Assembly (NCBI GenBank): GCA_963920765.1
Contig: OY987243.1
Location: forward strand, 26,407,419 to 26,471,418
DNA: 64,000 nt
Origin: Ulota crispa
Taxonomy: Eukaryota > Streptophyta > Bryopsida > Orthotrichales > Orthotrichaceae
Direction of reading: 5' to 3'
Within the stretch, counting starts at the first letter, position 1. Every line of letters starts with the position of its first letter. Shown in pieces: positions 29,801-41,800 of the stretch. Below the pieces are notes generated by a model, which was not told the origin of the DNA, did not search any database, and saw only the letters and a program-made list of their open reading frames with translations. A program made the translations under genes and the position numbers.

Positions 29801-32800
29801 GATGAAAAGGACAAAAAAATAAGAGGGCAAGAGGCTGAGCAAAAGAAACTGAGAGCTGATGTTGATGAACTATGTGGAAGTTTTAATAATCTCATGGAGG
29901 ATCTTTTCCAGCAACGTCTTTTTGTAAGATAGATCAAATCATATCTTATGCTTTTTGTAAAAACACTCACCGTTATAAGGAATTTTCTTTAAACAAACGT
30001 AACAAAAATACATGTAAAAATCTTAAAAGTTAATTATTTTTGAGCGACTCTCAATTTAAAATAAAGGAAATTTTGATAGATACCTTGAAATTTGAGATAT
30101 TTGTAAGGATGTCCCTGATTTTTTAAAATTGCATAAATACCCTTAATAGACTTTGAAATTGCAAAAATATCCTTCTTCACAATTATCAAAGGCGTATGTC
30201 ACCTACTTTTGGGCACTCTTTCAATTTAAAAAGTGACATACATCTTTGATAACTATGGAGAAGATTTCTGCAATTATGAAAATGTGTTGAGCATATTTGT
30301 ACAATTTTTGAAAAATCAAGGACATTTCTATAAATATTGCAATTTTAAGGAGTATCAATGACCTTTTCCCTTAATTTAATTAAAAATATTAGGTTGTGTA
30401 TTATTAAGCCTTGCTTACAAATTACACATGATGTTTATAAGTTAAATTTATTGATTGATTGATTTATTTCCTTCTTCAAATTTTAGTTCAAACTTATTTT
30501 TTTCATCTTTCCACCAAATATTGCATTATTAAGACCACTTGTTGAATAACTCACGCTAAAAGTCTCTTCCAATGTACCAAGTTCTAATGTGGGGGGCATT
30601 AGCAAAGCTTTGAGCCCTCCGAGAGATCCCTCCAAAACACCAAAAATGGTCCCAAGGCATGTACTTCTTACAACAAATAAATCACTAATCCCCTATTTCT
30701 GCTCACCCTTGAGGGTGAGAGTACACTAGAGGTGTACCACTTTGGGTGTCACAACCCAAAAATGGAGGCAAACATGATTTTGTACTTGAAATTGCTCAAA
30801 GTTTAAAGGGTTTTTTTAGACTCTTTCTTGTTTCCTATTAACTATATGAGTTAAGTACATAGAGTCATAATTAAAATTGTTAAAAAATGCATTTTAGTTT
30901 GTTAAATTTGTACTTTTGTAGACCACTATTAAAATGTCACAATACCATAAAAGTACTAGAAAATTAAGGAAAAGTACAAAAAATTTGGATTTAGAGAAAT
31001 CATATTCTTCCACCCTTACTTCACAAGAGACATCCATGGCTCTTCTATCTAAATTTGCATTCAAATTTCTAAAAACATCACAAATTTTTCAAATATCTAC
31101 AAAAATTATGCTCATTTTTTGCTCATTTTTTGGCAGGGGATGATTTTGTGAAAAATTATGTTTTCTTTAATTGTGTTTAAGATTCCAAATGATTTCAACT
31201 AGGTCTGGAGTGGCTCAAAAACAAATTTCCAAAAAAATGTTTTCCACAAAAGTTATTCAATATTTTAGTGTCTTTGATATGTTTTTGTACACTAAATATA
31301 GTAAAAATTGTGCCGAAAGTGGTACATCTCTAGTGTACTTTCACCCTTGAAAGCAATGCAATCATGAAAACTACACTATTGTGTTATCCCTATTGGACAA
31401 AAACTATGAGTACAAATACACAATAGGATCATAAATTCTACTTTACTTGAATAGATGAGTGAAGTACTTGGATAGTGAGTAGTGAGTACATTTACATATT
31501 TTATGAGTATTATGCCCTTTTTATTATTTTGGGTTGTGCATGTGGCTTAGGTCCTTCATACAAGATAACCATGGGTATGAATGCCCTTTTCTTGTACTCA
31601 CGCTAGCCAATTAATAGTTTGGTTTGTCAAACCTTAAGAGGCTCTTGGAAGACTCAAAACTTTGCACCCCGGGGTTCGCACGAGGGTGCATCTGTGTGAT
31701 ATCATGCTTCTGTTTTGTTAAGTTGCTTCTAGATTATTTTTTATTGGTTGGTCTTTTATAGTTTGAAATATGAATCAGGATGAAGCAAGATGTACAGCTA
31801 TGGAAGAAACTATAACAAGACTTAGCATTGGAATTGAAACTGAAGAAATTCTAGATGAAAAGGCGGAAGCAAATATGAACAAGCAAATGGAGCGGCTTAA
31901 AGCACTCAAAGCTCAATCAGTAGCTTCTTTTGCTGATTTCAAAAAAGAGGTAGGGTTTTTGACTCTTTTCTAAAGCCTAAGCAATAACAACAAGTTTGAC
32001 CAAGTGTGGTTCTTAAAGTTTAGTTTAGTTTATGCAAACCATATTTATATCATTGTTCTTTAATCCTTCAAAGATTAAATGTATGGTAAATACACTAGGA
32101 ATCAATCAATTGTTGGCCCCCTAATTTTCAAAGGGTTAACTCTTAAGCGTCAAAGGTGTCACCATAGGTACATTAGACCCCATGTACCCGCGGGGATAAA
32201 AATCGTCCCCTTTGGTGTTCAAGGGTTAAGGAACATCTTGAATCAATCAACTTGCTTCATCACTTGATCTTTGCATTCCTTAAATTCTTCCTTGGTTGTC
32301 GTAATTATATAATGAAGAATGTGCTTACTATCCATTTTTGGATTTTAGAATGCTTGGTATCAACTACTTCAAACAATTTTTCCACTGCAATTTCACTTGC
32401 TATCACTATTTGATACTCACTAGGGGCAGCCAAGCCTCTTGGATGATGTATTTTACTCTTTATGGACTATTCATGTAATTAGAACTTTCTATGTTCTTGA
32501 ACATTTAAAACTTTATTTATGTTTTGTCAAGAATTTTTGGTGTTTTGCAAATCAAAACAATTTTTAGTTCATTACTTGCGGATTTTGGATAGGCCATAAG
32601 TAGTTGAATATGACATGATGTTTCATAAAATAAACATTAGTATCATAATACAAATCATAGAGTAATCACTTTCTTTCATTGCATTAACTAAACCATATAT
32701 TATAACCTTATCAATTACTTTATAGAATTTGAAAGCACTTCTCATGGTCCATAAGAAAGACACGACTTAGAAAACTATCAGTGATATGTAGTCAAGATTC

Positions 32801-35800
32801 AACTCAACCGTCTAATGTGTTTCTTTTACATATCATTTTTTCAGGGTGCTTTTCTCATTGTTTCGTCTCTTTTGTGATATTACTTCTCACTCTACCTAAA
32901 ATTCAAATATAAAAATAATACCTTTTATTAACAACAATTTGTTAATTGTTTTAATTTTCTTGAGATAGCGAAATCTATTAGGTATCAAGAATCTTTTTGT
33001 TTTTTAAGAAAAAATCTTGAAAAGAAAAAACCATAAACACAATATCCTTTTAATAGCAAAAAGGCTGAGTTTAACAAATGAGTAAATTAGATGCTGAATT
33101 AACTATAGCAATAGCTCTTTTGCTATTAGAGATCTTTTTGTGTATAGCACATGACACTTATAATCAACTAAATTGTTGCAACAAGAAATACTAAAGCACA
33201 ATACTTATATCCATTAGCTCAAAAATAACTCCACTAACAAGAAGAATGAAATCTCAACTTCTTCATGGTGATCTTGGATTTTTGATAACCTTTTTTTTGG
33301 ATGGAGTAGTAGATTGACCGCTCAAATTTGAGGGTCGTTGCTTATAATTGTCATGCATTATATAGCCTTTATTTTAATGAACTAAATCTCTATACTTGAT
33401 GATTATTTAAGCACTTTAAACTATGTGAAAGTATTATTTTCAAAGATAAGGAAATGCCTTTGGTTGTAGTTATAGTGTATAAAATTTTAAACTATATATG
33501 GATTTAGGTGGATGCATTTGAAAACAAATACAATAATGCTATGAATGAAGACAAGCAAATGGATAGGAATTTCCGCAAAGTTTTTGCTGATACTGGTGAT
33601 GCAATCAACATTCTATATAAAAAGTTCAAAGAGCGACCAAAGTAAACCATAAATAACATTGTTATCATCTTGAAGAAAAGTAATATATTGACAAGTAAAA
33701 TATTGCCTTGAAAACACTGTGTTCTAATCAAAACATAAAAAGCTCTTAATACATATCCTCACGTCACAATTCTAGGAGAAAATCTGTCCTAATCAAGTGA
33801 TCCTAATCAACACAATTATGTCCTAATCAGCACTACTATGTTCAATATGTTCAATCAAGAGGTCCAAATCAATAAAATCTTGTTGATTAGGTCCTATTTC
33901 TTACAGTGTGCAAAATGACTCTTGTGACACTTCAAATTCATATTATATTGTAAGTTACATAATTGTGACTTAGTAGAAACATTGTAGTAACATTATAGCT
34001 TCAACAATTTAGTTGACGTAACATTTGAAATTGCAAAATAAATTGACAAAACTACTGTGATTGCTTATATCCATCCATAGAGGCTTTTTTTAGTTTTTCT
34101 CTTCTAGCGTATCAATTCCATTTATAATCTGTAACCATAACTTTAAAAAGTTAAAAACAAAAAAAATAAAAAAACAACTACTAATAACACATGTTAGGAA
34201 ATATTAATAAATAAATAAAACTGGATTACATTGTAAAATTTTATGAGTGTAAAATACAACAAATTTTTATGTGCCTCTAATTATTTTGAAAAATAAACCA
34301 TCCCTAAGCATGTTTACAAAAATGTAGGGAAAAGAATACAAGTAATCAACAAAGTGCTGTTCCAAGTGTTTCTAAAAAACAATCTCGCAAATCTACAAAG
34401 AAAACACCTCGCTCATCTCGAAATGCTTCTAGAAGTCCATCTCGAAGTCCATCACGAAGACCTTCAGCTGCAGCTACTGTAAGAAAATATGTTTATTTGG
34501 ATTTTTCCTTTTCTAATTCTAGATACTCTGTATTTTTAATGTAAAAGATGTATTTAATTAACAATGTTTGCAACTGAAATTCACTTATTTTTTTATACTA
34601 TAATTGAATTTGAGGCTATCCCTTGGCTTGTATTATAGATACCCGTGTTTTTAAATTAAATTCCAGGTCACAAATATCTAATGATTTAAGCTCTAAGCAT
34701 TACAAGGTCCCCTTTAGTTACCGGAGAATCTATTTGTAATCTTTAAAGCAAACCCTTCCAACTCAATTGTTCCAATAATTTTCCAGAATATTAGTCTTTA
34801 CAAATCAACAGATAAAGGGAAAATGTTGGGTTTCCAAAACTCTATTATAGATGAAGGGAAAAAATGTATATACAGTTATTGCGTGATTACTTTTTATAAG
34901 AAAAAGAACTCTATTTTATACCACCTTGAAAAAACAGAACAAAAAGAAAAGGAAAGATATAAAAAAATTAAAAAAACCACAAGGAAAACAATATGGGTTT
35001 TTAGTTCTGTATTAATGTTGCTTTCAAAAACATATTGAGTATCGCATGATGCGATTTTAAATAATTGACAAAATTGCTAACATACAACTTTAGAAACAAA
35101 ATCTTTTGTTAAGTTGTTTTATTCGATTTTGACTAAAAAATCTTGGATAAAAAATATTTGAGTATTGTAAAAATGTTTTTGGTTGTAACATTACGAGATA
35201 ATACATTTCTTTTATGACATGTTTTATTTTTATAGAATCAAAGAACTTCAGCCGCAACAAGTTCAGCAACAACAGCAGAACCAGTGGGAGATCCATTCCT
35301 TGAGAGGCCACAAGTAAGCAATGAATATATATATTTAGTCTTTGCAACACTATATTTAAACTATCAAATAAAATAAAATATTATGTCCTTGTTCCTAGTA
35401 ACTTAAACATGAGAATGCCCTTGCGTGAGGCTCTTAGCATGCGTAAACATTGCTTGAAGAAGATATTGTCATGCATCCTTCTTGTAATCAAAAGTGGCTT
35501 TGCCCAAAATGACACCACTCCTCAATTTGTCACATTCACAAGTATATGGATAACCAAAAATAAAAAGATTTTGTTCAAACAATGTTTACAAATATATACA
35601 TATATAGTGCTTGCAAATTTGTATTTAACTTCCCAAATAAAAATGAATAAAAATATGTATGAATTTTAAAGATATTGCATTCAATGCCCATTGATGATAC
35701 GGGTATCTTTCTTTTAATCATATTTACAAAACTTCACAATAATGCTTTATGTATTTAGTGTGTTGTGTGACATTTAACCCCTAAAGGACAACTTGTCCCT

Positions 35801-38800
35801 ACAAGGGACACATGAGATTTTGGGCATGTACTTATGGTTGAACTACTTTTTATAATTTTTTGAAAATTTTATGGAAGGTGTGGCATTCAAAGATCTGTTT
35901 GGGCATCTAATTTCTTCCTCATTATGACATTTATTGAAGAAGTCAAATATGAATTTATGAGAATTTTTGTTTGGTGGGCAGCTCAAAAACTTCTTTAAAA
36001 TTGCATTTTTTTAAAATAAAAAGTTGAAGTTAGTTCTTTAGGCTTATGTATAAGTTGGAAGCTTTGAATCATTCAATTCTAATTGATGAGATGAAAGTCA
36101 TGAGAAGTTTGTTTGCGGGTAGGTGTGGAGAATCTCAAAACAATGCATACACGCAAACTAAAACTTCTCATAACTTTCATCTCATCAATTAGAATTGAAT
36201 GATTCAAAGCTTCCAACTTATACGTAAGCCTAAAGAACTAACCTCAACTTTTTATTTTAAAAAAATGTAGTTTTAAAGAAGTTTTTGGGCTGCCCGCTAA
36301 ACAAAAATTCTCATAAATTCATTTTTGACTTCTTCAATAAATGTCGGAATGAGGAAAAAAGATGTCCACATAGATCTTTGAATGCCCCATCTTCCATAAA
36401 AGTTTCAAAAATTTACAAAAAGTAGTTTAGCCATAAGTACATGCCCAAAATCCCATTTGTCCCCCGTAGGGACAAGTGGTCCTTTAGGGGTTAAAGTAAG
36501 TTGCTCCGTGTGTACTACATGGCGTATATAATTATCATATACTTAGTGATGCTGTGAATTGTCTTCAAAGCCATTGACCCCTAAAGGACTTTATTCATTT
36601 TGAAATGGTCAAATTTCATGTCTAAGCTAATTTTTGCCTTTTAAAGTGTGTTCAAACAACAAATGTTTATTTTTATAGCTTGAAACTATGAATGATGTAT
36701 CACTGCAAGAATTTTTAATTTGTTTCATGAAAATTTGTAATTGCCATCATTTTATTTTTTTTGAAATGAACATAAATAAGTTAAAATAGTAAAAAAAATC
36801 TAAATTACTTGAATTGTTTTCAAGAGGTACAAGTAGTATAAAAGATCAGTGTAAAAATTTTCAATTGGTCATTTTATACTTTACACCCAAAACAGCCACA
36901 ACTAAGAATTTGAAATCAAATTTGACTATCAAACCAAGTTCATCCTTATATTTAACTAATGCATAAAATTTGATATTTTTTTTTGCTGGAAGACACATTT
37001 ATTTTCTATTTATATTATTATTTTTTGATAAATTTGATGGAAAACTTGAATTATTGTGATTTTTTAAAGCTACATGTGGAAATAAAATCATGTCAATTAG
37101 AATATATATTAAAAAAATTTGTAATTTCTACCATAAATGAATGGTAGAATGAGAAACATATGATTTTGTAATCTAAATTTAAAATGCAAAGAGTAGAAAA
37201 TATGAATGAAAAACACACCATATTGTGTTATTTGGATTCTAACACTTGAAGCTGTCAATGGCAATAACTCATTCGATTTTCATGCTTTTCAAAAAGATTC
37301 AATAGAATAGAAAGAAAACTTGTTAACCTTCATTTTCTTAGTTTGAACCACATATCAAAATTTGATATTTTGAAAATTACAATTAAGGCTGACCAAGACA
37401 CATTCACTTTTTGGATGCATAGACCTTAAAGAGTTAAGTTTTGACAATGATACTACATAACCTGATTTTTTTTAAACTGCTAACCATTTGTATTAAAATA
37501 GAAACTTAATGTAAATTTAAAAAATTAGTTTTGTAGAATTAAACTTGTTGTGTTTGTACTGACTTTGATTATATACAATTAATAAGATGCGTAATTAGTA
37601 AGGGGGATTTACAAACAAGGGCACAAAATCACAAAAATATTTTATACAAAAGCACCTTTATAATGTTGTTGCTTACTCATTATTCATTGCTTAAAGATGC
37701 AATTTTGATCAAAGCATGTTGCTATTGCTTATGCATTACTTTTTGTTCATTGCCCAACATTCGAAACTTCAAATTCTCCTTCATAAACAAAGCTTTGCAT
37801 AGATGTGCTGGCATGGTGTTTTGTCATGATGCACTTTCTACATTGCACTTGATTGTTTATGGCATTTTTCCTTATTGTTTTGGATACAAGTCATTTTAAT
37901 CCAACGTCCTATCAAATGATAGGACAACCATAGTAATTGTGCCTCTATTTATTATTATTGTTTTGAATATTATGCCCTTGAAACTAGTGTTTTTTTTGTT
38001 TGAATAATTCTGTTTAAACATAAGATATTTTATTTATTTATTTATTTATATTTCAAATGGTTTTGCATAGGAAGTAACGCCCATCCAATGGGAGAGACTA
38101 CTTGAAGCTCGTGGAAAGAAAATGGCTCAAGAGGCAGAAGTGGCACGGCTCACAAACATCATGAGTAGCATGGGAGGCTTCCTTGCCAAACTCACCGAAA
38201 CAGATGAAGGGAATCGCAAGGCTATTGAAATGTGCCTTCGTGGCACGGCTGGTAATAATAAATAATATCAACCCCCTTCTTAACTTATTATTATTATAAT
38301 TATTGGTTTATGAACATGATTTCTTTTTGTTGGAATTCTAATAAAATATTTATTTTTAAAAGAATGGACGAGATACTGAATGCATCTGTTAACCGATCAC
38401 GGCCTTTATTTTGTCGAAAGACACTCAAAACTGTCATTTCTATGATAAAGAGTAAAAAAGTTTGAAAATTGGTCTTTTCTCATATCTAGCCATAGGATCT
38501 TGTACTGGACTAGTATAAGAATGTGGAAACAAAAATTCAAAAACTTTGAACAAAAATTCAAAAACTCTGACCGCATAGATTGCAAGATATTTGCGTTTAA
38601 AGTGTCAAAAACAAACCTTTTGCACCTTGAATGATTAGATTATTTGACTTTGATCTTTTTATACTTCAAATTTTGCAACACATAGTTTTGGGGTTTATTT
38701 TTCAATGGTGAAAAATTGAGTAGAGGATTTTTGAAAAAAAACCAAAACAAAAATACTTAATTTTCATTCTTTAAAAAAACATTAGGTAGAAGAAGGTATG

Positions 38801-41800
38801 AGACTGAGCAAAGACTTAAATTGTTAATAACCCTGCAATGGAATTGAAATGCAATAATCCCAATGGTGAGATTGTTCTAGAAAGCCAACTTCACCTTTTC
38901 CAACAATTTTTTTTGAAAAAATGTTAAAATTTCATTCAAAAATGAAGTTTATAAGTTAGCTTTTCAAGAAGATGCTAGAGGTGCCCGAAAAACAAGATTG
39001 TCCATAACTTTCTCATAACTATTCCAAATGGAATGAATTAAAGTTTAGATGTATGTAGAAAAAATGAGAAAAAAAATTGAAGTTTTTGTAAAAAAATTGT
39101 TGCCCGTTCTCCCCAAATTTGTGCTTGTTTAGGCATAACTTTTGCTCCCAAATATAAATTGGAATAAAAATGATATTCTCCAAAAGCTAATGTGTTTTTC
39201 TATTATCAAAAAAAGTTTCAAAAAATTAGGATAAAATTTGAGGCCATGGGTACCTACCTAGAATCCATTTATCCCAAAGAACAACGATCCTTTGGGGGTT
39301 AAAGTGTACATGTCTTATTGACTAAATTTGGAGTATTCATGTAATTTTTAGACACGGTTTGTTAAATATAGGGAGATCTCATGATTTTGGAGAACATTGA
39401 TCTTTCAATGTTGAAGGACGTAAATTTCCTAATGCTAAATAACATGGATCTTCTAATGTTGAGGGACATGGTGGTCATGGTGTCGAGGGACATAGACCTC
39501 CCAATTTGAGAGACATGGATCTTCCAATGTTAAGGAGCATGCATGGATCTTCCAATATTAAGGAACATGCATGGATCTTCCAATGTTGAGGAATATGCAT
39601 GGATCTTCCAATGTTGAGGAATATGGATCTCCCGATGGGACATGGTTTTAATTAAATTGAGGGACATAGATTTTCCAACGTTGAGGAACATGGATCTCCT
39701 ATTGTTAACCCCAAAGTGACATTGCATATCCAGGGTTTCTAGGAAATTTTTCTAATTTGAATTAAAAATCAACATTTTGATAAGTTGTATCAATTCTTTT
39801 TGAATTGTAACCATATAAAATCAAACTAGTCATGTTAGAGATCACTTTAGAAAAGAAAACACAACAATATCTCTTATGGATTGAAAGATTAAAATGTTTG
39901 ATCATGAGCATGTTAAAGCTATGAAAGTGATTTGAAGTCTTTCAATCTTCTTTTCACATGTCAAATAAAAAAAGTTGGTCACCAAAAAAATATGAGGTTA
40001 AAGAGCCTAACATGTATAACCCCAATCACTTTATGACTTCTCAAAATCTACTCTACAATTTTTTTAAATGAATTTCTAATGTGATTTTTTCTCAAAGATC
40101 TAATGTATATGAGGCTCATTCCCTAGAGCCCTCAACATTACATAAAGTCAAGATTGCAATAAACACCTGTGCACAAAATCTTGAATAGAAAAATCATAAT
40201 TAATCATTTGCAAAATTAGATTGTTGAAGCTAAAACTAAACTTCAAAAAGAACTTTTCAAAAATATAATCTACTAAAATAATAATTTGATCAGGTTTAAT
40301 TTAATCTCAAAAATTGGTCAAGGACAGGTTCTGTCCCCAGTGACGCTTTGAGGTTAAGAGACTTGGATCTTACAAATGTTGAGGGACGTATATTTTCCAA
40401 CGTGAAGGACATGGATGTTTGGATGTTTTGCATAACTCTCTAGGTGTTCTATACATAAATTGTAAATTTTGGACTTTGGATAATCTAGAATAAGGTGAAC
40501 ACATCATACACTCAACTCATTTGTAAAGATGTCCCCAAACCAAAAAACAAAAAAAAAAAAAAACTTTTTGTACATAATGAAGCTCAATTCTAATTTAAAT
40601 AATCACCTATCATATGATAAATGGAATTTGGAATTAAGATTTTGAGGAAAACTGAGGAGCCCTTTGTTTTGTAAGTATTGCATGGTATAGTTGGGGACAA
40701 AAAGTCGTAGCCCTCACTCCCACACCTCTCCCACTCAATCAATTCTTTACCAAATCTAAGCCAATTACATTTTATGAAAAGCCCGAAAAAGAGGAATAAG
40801 TTATATGAAATTTGACATAAATCTAAACAAGAAAAGTGTTGAAAATAAATATTTAAAAATACATATAAAATCATGTATTAAATGCCCATGAGAATTGGAA
40901 ATTTTTACAATTTCACCACTTATTCACCACCAATATATTCTCAATCTATTCTCAGTTTACAAGAGACTTGCTTGAGTTGAGGTAATTCCAAATTCTAAGG
41001 GTAATTCAAAGGCCACAAATGCATTGGTAGTGTTGATGAAAGTTAAATATGACATATGCATTTGTGCAAAAAAAAATTTAACACAGATTAAAAGCATGGA
41101 TTAAGAAAAATTATTCTTCAAATACTCATGCATTTTGTCTACTTTTCACATATGTAATCACTTTTAGATTTGATGAAGAATTGAGTGCACAAGAGGAATT
41201 TGAGTGAGAATTGCTCACGTTTTGTTCTTAACTCTATATCTTCCTCTTTGCCTAAAAGAAGTGACAATGCACAGTATTTGCTAGAAAAGTAACTTGACTT
41301 CTTCTTTTCAAAACCATTTTAGTTGAATATTACAGAATTCCTATTGTTAGGAAATTTCATCTTTTTATTATAGATATAGCTTAGATGTTTTGAGATATGT
41401 TACAAGTCGAACAACTAAGCTCATAACATGAGATTTTTTTAAAACAAAATACAAGTATCCTTTTATTTTTTAAGAAGATGATATCTTTGATCCCTAAAAA
41501 TCCCCGATGTGTACAATATTTTTGACGTTGCAATTATGAGTATTTAATTGCAAACTTAAACTATTATTTTATGAGGACTTACAAGCGAAACGTGTGAACT
41601 ATGCCATCCATTGGGGTGATGTCCACATCATTATACCTACCTCTCCAAAGGATACTAAACAACAGCAAATGGAATTAATGTTGCTTTATAGTTAGACACA
41701 AAAAGTAGATATATATTTTTCTTTGTGATTACATGTAAATGTCATTGTTGTATAAAGTTGTAAGAAGTTAATGATGAATCCAATAATTTACCAAAATATA

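Noticed and set aside
39410-39704. CRISPR array
   Set aside because: Units are contiguous and degenerate with no unique spacers of constant length, in a eukaryotic intron; it is a minisatellite.
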